A DNA stretch of 64,000 bases. It comes from Streptomyces sp. NRRL F-6676 (lineage in GTDB: Bacteria; Actinomycetota; Actinomycetes; Streptomycetales; Streptomycetaceae). The DNA lies in the NCBI RefSeq assembly GCF_000725625.1, contig NZ_JOHS01000001.1, forward strand, positions 511,498 through 575,497, read 5' to 3'. Position 1 is the first letter of the stretch. The number at the start of each line of letters is the position of its first letter. The position numbers and the translations under genes were made by a program. The notes under the pieces were generated by a model that saw nothing but the letters and a program-made list of their open reading frames with translations, was not told the DNA's origin and did no database searches. Below, one piece after another: positions 51,496-59,828 of the stretch.

Positions 51496-52260
51496 TCACA
51501 GCATCGCCGCGAGCTCTCGCAGCATGTCGTGCGCCGACAGCAGCGACGGACCGTACCAGGTGATCAGTCGGCCGTTCACCAGATGGGTGGGCACGTGGTG
51601 GAACGCCTCGGGGCCGTCGCTCTCGGTGAACTCGTACGGCTCGTCGGGCAGCAGTACGACATCCACGTCCGGCCGGTCGATCTCCTCCAGCGCCACGTGC
51701 GGGTAGCGGTCGGGATGCTCGGCGAACGCGTTGGCGAAACCCGCCCGGCGCAGCAGGTCGCCGGTGAAGGTGGACCTGCCGACCGCCATCCAGGGATCCC
51801 GCCACACCGGGACCGCGACGGTGGCGGTGACATCGGGAAGCGGTCCCGACCAGAGCGTGCGTGCCGCGTCGAGCCAGTCGGGGACCGGGGCGCCCAGGGC
51901 CTCGGTGAACATCCGCTCGAGCGAGTCCAGGGCCTGCGGAACGGTCTCGACGACGGTCACCCACACCGGTATTCCCGCGGCGCGCAACCGGAGGACGTCC
52001 AGCTCGCGGTTCTCTTCCTTGTTCGCGATCACGAGGTCCGGCCGCAGCCTCGTGACCGCGTCACGGTCCGGGTTCTTGGTGCCCCGTACCCGTACCACGT
52101 CGAGGCCGCCGGGACGGGTGCACCAGTGGGTCGCCCCGACGAGGACCTCCGGACGGACGGAGGCGATCGCCTCCGTCAGCGACGGCACCAGTGACACCAC
52201 CCGTCGTGGCGGGCGAAGCAGGCGCAAGGCGGTGCCCATGTCGTCGTGCGGTGGAGACAT
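51496..52260 (-). CDS. Cytoplasmic BtuF-like helical-backbone metal receptor protein
   Basis: This 254-residue protein has the class III binding-protein fold of vitamin B12 and siderophore receptors (RVVSLVPSLTEAIASVRPEVLVGATHWC, RPDLVIANKEENR, long backbone helix, PYEFTE). It has no signal peptide or lipobox, so it probably stays in the cytoplasm. Such soluble forms are common in actinobacteria with unknown ligand. ATG 52260 has GAGGAGG about 6 bases upstream. No ABC permease or ATPase is nearby. Confidence 0.82.
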   Translation of the reverse strand: MSPPHDDMGTALRLLRPPRRVVSLVPSLTEAIASVRPEVLVGATHWCTRPGGLDVVRVRGTKNPDRDAVTRLRPDLVIANKEENRELDVLRLRAAGIPVWVTVVETVPQALDSLERMFTEALGAPVPDWLDAARTLWSGPLPDVTATVAVPVWRDPWMAVGRSTFTGDLLRRAGFANAFAEHPDRYPHVALEEIDRPDVDVVLLPDEPYEFTESDGPEAFHHVPTHLVNGRLITWYGPSLLSAHDMLRELAAML

Positions 52261-52461
52261 CGCGGCCTCCTCGGAGCGACGGATCCGGCCTGGGGACTCG
52301 ATGGTAGGGCGCCCGGAGTGCGCCAGGAGGGCCACCGGGGGTGCAGGACAGCGGGCGTCGGACACATGAGACGTGCTGTCGAGGCCCGCTGATCGCCGGC
52401 TGCTCCGCGGCCTCGAACCCGGCATCGGCCGCCGGGGCGGGCGCCCTGGGGTCCGGAGCCC

Positions 52462-53031
52462 CTACTCGCGCGTGAGGGAGCGCAGGCGGGCCGTGGTCTC
52501 CCGGATGAGGTCGGGCAGGGAACGCTCCGGGACCTCCTGGTCCAGCCAGCGGGTGAGGGAGAGCCGCAGCACCGTGGTCGCCAGGTGCGCGACGAGCTCC
52601 GCATCGGCCCGGGGACAGCCGTTGCGGGTCAGGGCGTCGGTGACCAGCTCGGCGAGGTCGGCGAACTTGCGCAGCTCACGTTCCTTCAGCCCGGGGTCGG
52701 TGGCGATGACGGCGCGGACGGCGCGCAGCCGGGCGAACTGGTCGGCGAAGGCGGTCTGTGCGATCTCGACGAGCCCGTCCTCGACGAACGCCATCGGGGT
52801 CAGGGGCGTGGCGCCGAAGTCGGTGATCCTGGCGACCCGCTCGGGGATGTGCTCCTCACCCGCGAACAGCACCTCCCGTTTGTCGGCGAAGTGGCGGAAG
52901 AACGTACGCGTGGTCAGGCCGGCGCGCTCGGCGATCTGCGGGACGGTGGTCTGGGCGAAGCCCTGCTCGGCGAACAGGTCGAGCGCGGCACGTTCGAGCC
53001 GCTCGCGGGCGTTCGGCTTCCATCGGGACAT
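52462..53031 (-). CDS. TetR-family regulator of adjacent dehydrogenase-like gene
   Basis: This is a 189-residue protein with HTH TTVPQIAERAGLTTRTFFRHFADK (about 27-51) and a TetR_C domain. TAAGAT (53043-53038) ends 6 bases before its ATG, consistent with a leaderless mRNA. It is divergent from the saccharopine-dehydrogenase-like gene, with two identical operator copies between them. Confidence 0.9.
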   Translation of the reverse strand: MSRWKPNARERLERAALDLFAEQGFAQTTVPQIAERAGLTTRTFFRHFADKREVLFAGEEHIPERVARITDFGATPLTPMAFVEDGLVEIAQTAFADQFARLRAVRAVIATDPGLKERELRKFADLAELVTDALTRNGCPRADAELVAHLATTVLRLSLTRWLDQEVPERSLPDLIRETTARLRSLTRE

Positions 53032-53045
53032 GCGCCCATCTTAGT

Positions 53046-53087
53046 GATGACACTGCATGTCATAATGCTGATGACACTGCATGTCAT
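53046..53087. promoter_or_regulatory. Tandem identical TetR operators, ATGACA-N5-TGTCAT
   Basis: The 18-base sequence GATGACACTGCATGTCAT occurs twice, at 53046-53063 and 53070-53087, exactly 24 bases apart. Each copy is a perfect inverted repeat, ATGACA-CTGCA-TGTCAT. The spacing puts two dimers at offset faces of the helix, as in cooperative TetR/QacR-type binding. Confidence 0.9.
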
Positions 53088-53106
53088 CATGGCTCGGGAG
53101 GCCACC

Positions 53107-54165
53107 GTGAAGGAAGAAGTCTGGGTGCTCGGAGCGACCGGGCGGTTGGGCAGCGGGATCACCGCCAAGCTGACCGCCGCCGGGGTCCCGGTCACCGTGC
53201 TCGGACGCACCGCGGCGACGCTGGAACGCCTGGCCGCCGCCCACGCCGGTTCCGGCGCGGCTGTCCGCACCAGGGCCGGCTCGTTCGAGGAGACCCTCGA
53301 CGCGATCCGCAGCGAGCGCCCGCGCGTCGTCGTCAACACGATCGGCCCCTTCACGCGCACGGCCCCCGCCGTGATCGACGCGTGCGGTCCGGGCACGCAC
53401 TACGCGGACGTCGGCAACGAACCCCCGGCCGCGCGGGCCGTGTTCGACGCCGAAAAGCGCGCGTCGGAACAGGGCAGTACGTTCGTCACCAGCGCGGGCT
53501 TCGGCGTGCTCGGCACCGAGAGCGCGCTCCTGAAGCTCCTTGAAGGCAGGCCCGCGCCGCATCGGGTCCGGGTGGACGGGATCGCGTCGGTCGCGGTGCC
53601 GGAGGGAGCGGGGCCGCTCGGTGAGGCGTTCGCGCGCACCATCATCGAAGGGCTCACGACCAGCAGCGGGAGCCTGGCCGGTCCCCGGATCGGCTCCGAG
53701 CCGCAGAAGATGACGACTCCTGACGGCGACCAGGTGACGACGGCGGCTCTGCCCAGCGTCGATGTGCTCGCCGCGGCACGGGCGAGCGGCGCCGCGACGG
53801 TGGTGGCGGCATCGGCGGAGGCCCCGCACGGCGCGGCGGCGGCGCTGCTTCCCGCGATCGTCGCGGCCCTGCGGATCGGACCGCTGCGCCGCTTCGCCGT
53901 CAAGCGGCTCGCGGCGGTCCAGCCCAAGCCGAAGCCCGCGCCCCGTGCCCACACCTGGGCCCGTGCCCACGCGGTCTGGGACGACGGCCACACCGCCGAG
54001 TGCTGGCTGCGCGCCGGCGAGGCCATGGAGTTCAGCGTCGCGGCCGCGAGCGAGGTGGCACGACGCCTCCACGCCGGCGAAGGCCGCCCCGGCGCCTTCA
54101 CCCCGGCGGCACTCTTCGGCCCCGCACTTGCCGAGTCCATCGGCGGCGACTTCGTGACTTCTTGA
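53107..54165 (+). CDS. Saccharopine dehydrogenase-like NAD(P)-binding protein
   Basis: This 352-residue protein starts with a clean Rossmann motif, VWVLGATGRLGSGITAKL. VVNTIGPFTRTAPAVIDAC and THYADVGNE follow, as in saccharopine-dehydrogenase-like and trans-acting enoyl reductase proteins. A C-terminal alpha/beta domain ends in AGEGRPGAFTPAALFGP. The GTG at 53107 is preferred because GGGAGG lies 5 bases upstream; ATG 53089 is in-frame but abuts the operator. The substrate is unknown. It is the likely single target of the divergent TetR protein. Confidence 0.85.
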   Translation: MKEEVWVLGATGRLGSGITAKLTAAGVPVTVLGRTAATLERLAAAHAGSGAAVRTRAGSFEETLDAIRSERPRVVVNTIGPFTRTAPAVIDACGPGTHYADVGNEPPAARAVFDAEKRASEQGSTFVTSAGFGVLGTESALLKLLEGRPAPHRVRVDGIASVAVPEGAGPLGEAFARTIIEGLTTSSGSLAGPRIGSEPQKMTTPDGDQVTTAALPSVDVLAAARASGAATVVAASAEAPHGAAAALLPAIVAALRIGPLRRFAVKRLAAVQPKPKPAPRAHTWARAHAVWDDGHTAECWLRAGEAMEFSVAAASEVARRLHAGEGRPGAFTPAALFGPALAESIGGDFVTS

Positions 54166-54523
54166 CGGGGAGACCCTCACGGGGGCTTCCTCCTCGCCTC
54201 GGCAACGCTCAGGGGTCGCTTTCCCGCCGGTGAGGCCGCGGGCATCAGGCCGGTCGTGGCCGGCTGGACCATGGCTTCGGAGCAGGTGGCAGGGTCGCGA
54301 AGTCGCGGGCCGGGCGGCGGCGGAGCATCAGCCATCCGTAGGTCCGCCTCACCTGCCACCCCGCCGGGGCCGGCGCCCCTTGTGATCGGTCACGTCGTGG
54401 TGCCCGGGCCGGGCGCGGGCAATGGTGGTCTTCATGACCGACGTGGCCGAACGGTTTCCGGAACGTTGGGCGTCGGACAAGCCCGCCACCACGTCCGCTC
54501 CTTCGGCCCTCAGGACCTCATGA
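54166..54523. other. Gene-free region of 358 bases
   Basis: This lies between two convergent genes. I see no credible ORF, no strong palindrome and no repeat. Short GC-rich inverted stretches occur near 54340-54420 but none forms a clear terminator. Confidence 0.5.
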
Positions 54524-55588
54524 TTACCCGACGTCGCCACCGGCCGGGCTCGAGGCACGGAAAGTGCGCCGGTACGCCGACGGGGCGACGCCCGCCTCCG
54601 CCGCCAGGTGCCGCCGCAGCGAGGTGGCGGTGGCGAAGCCGACCTCGTGGGCGACGCGTTCCACCGGCAGGTCGCTGGACTCCAGCAGGTGTCGCGCCCG
54701 CCGCAGCCGCTGCTGGGTCAGCCAGCGGCCGGGGCTCAGCCCGGTCTCCTCCCGGAAGCGCCGGGCGAAGGTGCGGGTGCTCATCGCCGCGTGCGCGGCC
54801 AACTCGTCCAGCGACAGGGGCAGGTCCAGCCGGTGCAGCGCCCAGTCGCGGGTCGGCCCGGTGCCGGTTCCGCTCACCGGCGGCAGTGGCCGCTCGATGT
54901 ACTGCGCCTGCCCGCCGTCCCGGAACGGCGGCACGACACAGCTCCGGGCGACCTGGTTGGCCACCTCGCTGCCATGGTCCTGGCGCACCAGGTGCAGGCA
55001 GACGTCGACACCGCTCGCCGCCCCCGCGGAGGTCAGCACGTCACCGTGGTCGACGAAGAGCACCCCCGGATCGAACTCGACCCGGGGGAACAGCTCCTGG
55101 AAGTAGTCGGTGAGCGCCCAGTGGGTGGTGGCCCGGCGCCCGTCCAGGAGACCGGCGGCCGCCAGGAGGAAGGCGCCGGTGCAGATGGACACCAGGCGGG
55201 TGCCGGGGCGGACGCGGGACAGGGCGGCGAGGGCCGACGGGTCCGGGACGGCCGAGGCCGGGGAGAGCGCGTACGGAGGGATGACCACGGTGTCCGCCTC
55301 GGCCAGCGCCTCCGGACCGTGCCCGGGGGTGACGGTCAGGTCCGAGTCGGTACGCACGGGCCGCCCGTCCACGCTTGCGGACAGCACCTCGTAGCGGCCG
55401 TCGGCGGACCCCAGGACCCGGTGGGGGATGCCGAGTTCGAAGGGGTACACGCCGTCGAGGGCAAGGACGACCACCTTGTGGGCGCCGGGCCTGGGATCCG
55501 GGCGCAGCCGGCTGACCAGTTCGTCGGCGAGCGCACGGGCCCGGGACGACGCGGCGGACAAGGGGAGGGCGGACAGGTCGGGGGCCAT
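54524..55588 (-). CDS. GlxA-family AraC-type regulator (DJ-1/PfpI + HTH)
   Basis: This is a 354-residue protein with a DJ-1/PfpI domain (38-205, Cys136 in SICTGAFLLAAAG) and an AraC double HTH (about 245-345: LDELAAHAAMSTRTFARRFREETG; VAHEVGFATATSLRRHL). TACATT lies exactly 6 bases before the ATG, suggesting a leaderless transcript. It is divergent, by 70 bases, from the quinone oxidoreductase gene, its likely target. Confidence 0.9.
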   Translation of the reverse strand: MAPDLSALPLSAASSRARALADELVSRLRPDPRPGAHKVVVLALDGVYPFELGIPHRVLGSADGRYEVLSASVDGRPVRTDSDLTVTPGHGPEALAEADTVVIPPYALSPASAVPDPSALAALSRVRPGTRLVSICTGAFLLAAAGLLDGRRATTHWALTDYFQELFPRVEFDPGVLFVDHGDVLTSAGAASGVDVCLHLVRQDHGSEVANQVARSCVVPPFRDGGQAQYIERPLPPVSGTGTGPTRDWALHRLDLPLSLDELAAHAAMSTRTFARRFREETGLSPGRWLTQQRLRRARHLLESSDLPVERVAHEVGFATATSLRRHLAAEAGVAPSAYRRTFRASSPAGGDVG

Positions 55589-55658
55589 GGCAGGAATGTA
55601 TCGGACGATGACCTTCTTGCCATCGCCCCGGGCCTGACGGTACGGCCAGGATCGGCGT

Positions 55659-56693
55659 ATGACTTCGACGGACACCCCTGAGAACCTCAACTCCCCGGCC
55701 CCTGCGGCCCTTGCGGCCGCTCCGGATTCGCCGGACCCCGCCGTCCCGGACGGCGCCCCCGCGATGCTCGCCCTGCACCAGACGGCCCTCGGCGGCCCCG
55801 AGGTCCTCCGGCTGACCGAGCTTCCCCGGCCCGCTCCGGGCCCCGGGCAGATCCTCGTCGCCGTGCACGCGGCCGGACTCAACCCGACCGACTTCAAACA
55901 CCGTGCCCTGAGCATCTTCCTGCCGCCCCCGCCGCTGACCCTCGGCTGGGACGTCTCCGGCACCGTGGCGGCGACCGGACCAGGCGTCACCCTCTTCGAG
56001 CCCGGTGACGAGGTGTTCGGCATGCTGCCCTACCCGTACGGGGCCGGCTCCCACGCCGAGTACGTGACCGGCCCCGCCCGTGCCTTCGCCGCCAAGCCCA
56101 CCGGGATCGACCATGTACAGGCGGCCGCTCTCCCGCTGGCCGCGCTCACCGCCTGGCAGGCACTCGTCGAGACCGCCAATCTGAGGGCCGGACAACGCGT
56201 CCTGATCCACGCCGCGGCCGGCGGGGTCGGCCATCTCGCCGTACAGATCGCCAAGGAGCGCGGCGCACACGTCACCGGGACGGCGAGTGCCTCCAAGCAC
56301 GACTTCCTGCGCGGGCTCGGCACGGACACCTGCGTCGACCACCGCTCGGAGGACTTCACCGACACCGAAGAGCCGTACGACGTCGTCCTCGACACCCTCG
56401 GCGGAGAGACCGCCACCCGTTCCGTGAGTGTGCTCCGCCCCGGCGGCGTCCTCGTCTCCCTGGTGCCGGGCGCCGAGGACACCCAGGCCGTGGCGGAGAA
56501 GGCACAGATCCGCGCCGTCACCCTGATCGTCGAACACGACCAGGCAGGGATGCGCGCCATCGCCGAACTCGTCGACCGGGGCAGCCTCCGCGCCCACGTC
56601 TCCGGCACCTTCCCCCTCGCCGAAGGCGCCCGGGCACACGCACTGGGGGAGACGGGCCGCACCACGGGCAAACTCGTCCTCACCATGCGCTGA
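55659..56693 (+). CDS. Zinc-independent NADPH:quinone oxidoreductase (MDR family)
   Basis: This 344-residue medium-chain dehydrogenase has a GroES-like barrel (VAVHAAGLNPTDFKHRAL, GWDVSGTVAATGPGVTLFEPGDEVFG) and a Rossmann domain with HAAAGGVGHLAVQIAKERGA. The structural-zinc Cys set is absent, as in quinone reductases. The first about 35 residues are a Pro/Ala-rich extension before MLALHQTALGGPEVL; ATG 55767 is a possible alternative start. CAGGAT lies 6 bases before ATG 55659. Confidence 0.88.
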   Translation: MTSTDTPENLNSPAPAALAAAPDSPDPAVPDGAPAMLALHQTALGGPEVLRLTELPRPAPGPGQILVAVHAAGLNPTDFKHRALSIFLPPPPLTLGWDVSGTVAATGPGVTLFEPGDEVFGMLPYPYGAGSHAEYVTGPARAFAAKPTGIDHVQAAALPLAALTAWQALVETANLRAGQRVLIHAAAGGVGHLAVQIAKERGAHVTGTASASKHDFLRGLGTDTCVDHRSEDFTDTEEPYDVVLDTLGGETATRSVSVLRPGGVLVSLVPGAEDTQAVAEKAQIRAVTLIVEHDQAGMRAIAELVDRGSLRAHVSGTFPLAEGARAHALGETGRTTGKLVLTMR

Positions 56694-56838
56694 GGAGGCC
56701 GACTGTCGTAGGGCCGACGCGCCACCGGTGCGCCTGCGCCGGCGCGAGTCCTGAACGGGCTGCCAACTGGCGAGCCCCGTACGCACGTTGAGAGCCCCGC
56801 CCCGGCATCCCGCCGGAGCAGGGCTCAGTGCTCTCCGG

Positions 56839-57135
56839 TCAGGCGAGGTACAGTTGCCACTTTCCGGATCCGTCGAAGTAGTTGCAGGAGTACTGGGAGT
56901 AGCCCCACCAGATGACCGCCGTGCCACCGATGGCTTGGCACTCCCATTGGGAGTCGTAGTCGCCGTACCACTGCCAGTCGGCGGCAGGGGACGCCGGTAT
57001 CTGTTTCACCTGAGTCGTGACAGAGGAAGCGTGCTGCACGGCGGGCTGTGCCGCGCTCGGGCCGGCGACCGCCAGAATGAGGCCGCCGGCGGTCAACAGG
57101 CCGATCAGAGAGCGGCGTACGACATTTTTGCTCAC
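56839..57135 (-). CDS. Small secreted protein with two cysteines
   Basis: This is a 98-residue protein with a Sec signal (KNVVRRSLIGLLTAGGLILAV, cleavage near PSAA-QP). The mature part of about 65 residues is rich in Trp and Tyr (DWQWYGDYDSQWECQ, IWWGYSQYSCNYF), with two Cys that could form one disulfide. I do not recognise a family. The GTG at 57135 follows GGAAGGAAA and sits at the head of the signal. It is divergent from the TetR/carotenoid oxygenase unit. Confidence 0.72.
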   Translation of the reverse strand: MSKNVVRRSLIGLLTAGGLILAVAGPSAAQPAVQHASSVTTQVKQIPASPAADWQWYGDYDSQWECQAIGGTAVIWWGYSQYSCNYFDGSGKWQLYLA

Positions 57136-57404
57136 GGGTGTTTCCTTCCGTTCAGGTCTTGAGCCGTCGAGGACGCTACAGACGGGGGGCCGAGCCGACC
57201 AGCCGTTCGAAGGTGGTCGAAATGATGGCGTACGTGCCTCGACGGAGAGCGAACACATCCGCCGGGGTCCGCGCCCACAGGCCCGGGCAGCCGGGGACCG
57301 CGCATCCCGGCTAGGCCATCAGTACACGTGTCCGCTGCCTGGTACCGCCGGGTGCCTCGGGGCAGCGGTCCTCGGCCAGGGCCTGTCACCGTCCGGCCGA
57401 CTCG

Positions 57405-57433
57405 TTGACGGGCCGGGTGGGCGGGCGTATAAA
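57405..57433 (+). promoter_or_regulatory. Near-consensus sigma-70-type promoter of TetR/oxygenase unit
   Basis: TTGACG (57405-57410), a 17-base spacer and TATAAA (57428-57433) make the best vegetative-type promoter in the window. Transcription should start near 57440, inside the operator that follows. The rest of the 309-base gap back to 57136 shows only a short TTCGA-N6-TCGAA repeat (57206-57221). Confidence 0.8.
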
Positions 57434-57436
57434 GAG

Positions 57437-57472
57437 CGGTAACGGTGTTGCCGAACAGAAACGGCGTTACCG
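57437..57472. promoter_or_regulatory. Operator of TetR/carotenoid-oxygenase unit
   Basis: CGGTAACG (57437-57444) and CGTTACCG (57465-57472) are exact reverse complements, 20 bases apart, covering the predicted transcription start. A TetR dimer here would block the promoter, giving autoregulation. Confidence 0.75.
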
Positions 57473-58134
57473 TGGGCTCTCTCTACCAGCAGGCCCAGCG
57501 CGAAGGGCGGAGCGCCGTCAGGACGGCCGTCCTCGGCGCGGCCAGGAACCTGCTCATCAGCGAAGGGCCGACGGCATTGACCGTCCGGAGGATCGCCTCC
57601 GAGGTCGGCTGTTCCACGAAGGTCATCTACACGCTCTTCGACGGCAAGGACGGCATCAGCGAGGCCCTCTGGCTCGAAGGCTTCGCCCGGCTCGAACAGC
57701 GGCTGCTGATGGTGCCGCGCGACAGCGGCCCGCTCGACTGGCTGCTGGGCGCGCTGGACGCCTACCGCGCGTACGCGCTGGCCGAGCCCGATTTCTACCG
57801 CGTCATGTTCTTGGGAGCCCTGCCCGGCTTCAGGGCGGATGACGAGGCGGTTCACGCGGCCAAGCACACGTTCGAACTGCTTGTGGCGGGTGTGGCGGCG
57901 TGCCTGGAGACAGGGGAACTGGCCGGGGGCACGGCGACGGAGATCGCGGACGTGCTGTGGATGGCGGTCCACGGCGCCGTGAGCCTGGAGATCATGAGCT
58001 ACTTCGAGGAGGCCGGCGCGTCGGCGCGCTACCGGCTGCTCCGCACCTCGGTGCTCACGCCGTTCCTCACCGCTGACCAGCGGCCGCTCCCGGCCGGACC
58101 ACGACACGAGACGAGCGAGAGGGAAACCACATGA
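57445..58134 (+). CDS. TetR-family regulator
   Basis: This is a 229-residue protein with HTH LTVRRIASEVGCSTKVIYTLFDGKDG (about 44-69) and a WHG-type TetR_C domain. The start is uncertain: GTG 57445 lies about 5 bases after the predicted transcription start, GTG 57472 is at the end of the operator, and neither has a Shine-Dalgarno sequence. It overlaps the carotenoid oxygenase start by 4 bases, so it is in the same mRNA as its target. Confidence 0.85.
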   Translation: MLPNRNGVTVGSLYQQAQREGRSAVRTAVLGAARNLLISEGPTALTVRRIASEVGCSTKVIYTLFDGKDGISEALWLEGFARLEQRLLMVPRDSGPLDWLLGALDAYRAYALAEPDFYRVMFLGALPGFRADDEAVHAAKHTFELLVAGVAACLETGELAGGTATEIADVLWMAVHGAVSLEIMSYFEEAGASARYRLLRTSVLTPFLTADQRPLPAGPRHETSERETT

Positions 58135-59492
58135 GCAGCACGCCGTACACCGGCGGCTTCACCCCCGTCACCGAGGAGATCACGGCTTTCGACCTGGAGG
58201 TCACCGGCCGCATCCCGACCGAGTTGAACGGCCGCTACCTGCGTAACGGCCCCAACCCGCTGAACCTCGACGATCCGAGGACCGGTCATCTGCTCACGGC
58301 CGAGGGCATGGTGCACGGCCTGCGGCTGCGTGACGGCCGCGCCGAGTGGTACCGCAACCGGTGGGTGCGCAGCGCCGCCGTCGCGGGTCTGCTCGGCGAG
58401 GAGCCGCGCCCGGGGCCGGTGCACGCCGGCCGGGACCTCGCCCCCAACACGCATGTGATCGGGCTGGCAGGGCGCACGTTCGCCACGCAGGAAGGGGGAG
58501 CACTGCCGTACGAACTGGGCTACGAGCTCGACACGATCGGCTCGTGCGACTTCGACGGCGGACTGCCCGGGGGATTCACCGGCCACGCCCACCTCGACCC
58601 GGTCAGCGGCGAACTGCACGCGATAGCGAACTTCTTCCACTGGGACCATCACCAGCACATCGTCATCGACCCCAAGGGCGTGGTGACGCGGGTCCAGGAC
58701 ATCCCGGTCCCCAACGCGCCGATGGTGCACGACTTCGCGCTCACCGAACGGTACGTGGTGCTCTACGACCTGCCGGTGACGTTCAGCCCGCCGCACGCGG
58801 AGAAGGGAGCCCCGCTGCCGGTCGCGTGGAACGAGGCACACGCCGCACGGCTCGGCCTCCTGTCACGCCGGACCGGCGAGGTGCGCTGGTTCGAGGTGGA
58901 GCCGTGCTGGGTGTTCCACACGCTCAACGCCTACGACGACGGCGACCAGGTCGTCGTGGACGTCGTGCGCTATCCCAAGCGGTTCGTGGACGGCCGGCTG
59001 GACGCCGGGGGGACGCCCACGCTCGACCGCTGGCGCATCGACCTGCGCACCGGCCGCGTGACGGAGACCCGGCTGGACGACCGGTCGCAGGAGTTCCCGC
59101 GCGTCGATGAGCGCCGTACCGGTCGGCCGTACCGCTACGGCTACACCGCCGCCATCCTCGACATGACCGAGGTCTTCTACCCCGGCGACACCGGGCTGGA
59201 GGACATGCCCGACGAAGCGTTCGACAACACCCTGATCAAGCATGACCTGGAGCGGGGTACGCAGGAGACACGGCGGCTGGGGCGCGAGGCGTACGTGGGC
59301 GAGCCTGCCTTCGTCCCCGCAGGCGAGGGGGAGGACGACGGCTTTGTGCTCTCCTACGTCAACAACCCCGAGCGGGGAGCGGCCGACCTGGTGATCCTCT
59401 CCGCGCAGGACTTCACCGGCGATCCCATCGCCACCGTCCACCTGCCCGTCCGCGTCCCGCTCGGCTTCCACGGAAGCTGGATCGCCGACTGA
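58131..59492 (+). CDS. Carotenoid cleavage dioxygenase family protein
   Basis: This is a 453-residue seven-blade propeller oxygenase. The four iron-ligand His are visible: His154 in TGHAHLDP, His200 in MVHDFALT, His263 in VFHTLNAYDD and His447 in GFHGSWI at the extreme C-terminus. YLRNGPNP near 37-44 is also typical. It cleaves a double bond of a carotenoid, apocarotenoid or stilbene-like compound with O2. Coupling to a TetR gene suggests induction by substrate or product. No carotenoid synthesis genes are in the window. Confidence 0.9.
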   Translation: MSSTPYTGGFTPVTEEITAFDLEVTGRIPTELNGRYLRNGPNPLNLDDPRTGHLLTAEGMVHGLRLRDGRAEWYRNRWVRSAAVAGLLGEEPRPGPVHAGRDLAPNTHVIGLAGRTFATQEGGALPYELGYELDTIGSCDFDGGLPGGFTGHAHLDPVSGELHAIANFFHWDHHQHIVIDPKGVVTRVQDIPVPNAPMVHDFALTERYVVLYDLPVTFSPPHAEKGAPLPVAWNEAHAARLGLLSRRTGEVRWFEVEPCWVFHTLNAYDDGDQVVVDVVRYPKRFVDGRLDAGGTPTLDRWRIDLRTGRVTETRLDDRSQEFPRVDERRTGRPYRYGYTAAILDMTEVFYPGDTGLEDMPDEAFDNTLIKHDLERGTQETRRLGREAYVGEPAFVPAGEGEDDGFVLSYVNNPERGAADLVILSAQDFTGDPIATVHLPVRVPLGFHGSWIAD

Positions 59493-59499
59493 GGCCCCC

Positions 59500-59800
59500 T
59501 CTTCGGAGGCCGGCCACTGTCTCGCCGACGCGGTACACCAGGAAGGTGGTGTACCGCGTTGATGCCGCGTGAGCAGGACACGGCGAAGGTGCCCTTGGAG
59601 AGCGCCGAACTGTCGGTCGCGGGGTGGCCGTTGTCCTCGACGAGCAGGGTGTGCGGGCCGAGGGCGCACGCGGCCACGCACACGTCGCCCATACCGCGGT
59701 CCTCGATCTCGCCCTGCGCCGGCAGGTCGTCCCAGGTGCCCGTTCGGATCCGGTCCGGGTCGGCGCCCAGCCGCGGCAGTGCCGCATCGGGAGCCGTGTG
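59500..59800 (-). pseudogene. DUF6461-like gene remnant
   Basis: On the minus strand one frame reads ALPRLGADPDRIRTGTWDD, then GMGDVCVAACALGPHTLL, VEDNGHPATDSSALSKGTFA and VSCSRGINAVHH, patterned like DUF6461 proteins. After VHH the natural continuation FLVYRVGETVAGL is in another frame, so there is a frameshift near 59541. The N-terminal third is missing. It is a decayed copy between the oxygenase and monooxygenase genes. Confidence 0.6.
59528..59559. terminator. Hairpin after carotenoid oxygenase gene
   Basis: ACGCGGTACACCA (59528-59540) pairs perfectly with TGGTGTACCGCGT (59547-59559) around GGAAGG, 13 pairs, 36 bases past the oxygenase stop. It overlaps the DUF6461 remnant and its frameshift, so it may derive from coding sequence yet act as terminator now. 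Confidence 0.65.
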
Positions 59801-59828
59801 GGTGCGGGCGCAGCGTCCGGCCCCCGCG

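Noticed and set aside
51496..52260. Cobalamin ABC uptake system
   Set aside because: The protein has no signal peptide, and no BtuCD-like permease or ATPase lies nearby.
54166..54523. Possible small gene in the 358-base gap
   Set aside because: Frames there give only Arg/Pro/Gly-rich translations without start context or similarity to a known fold.
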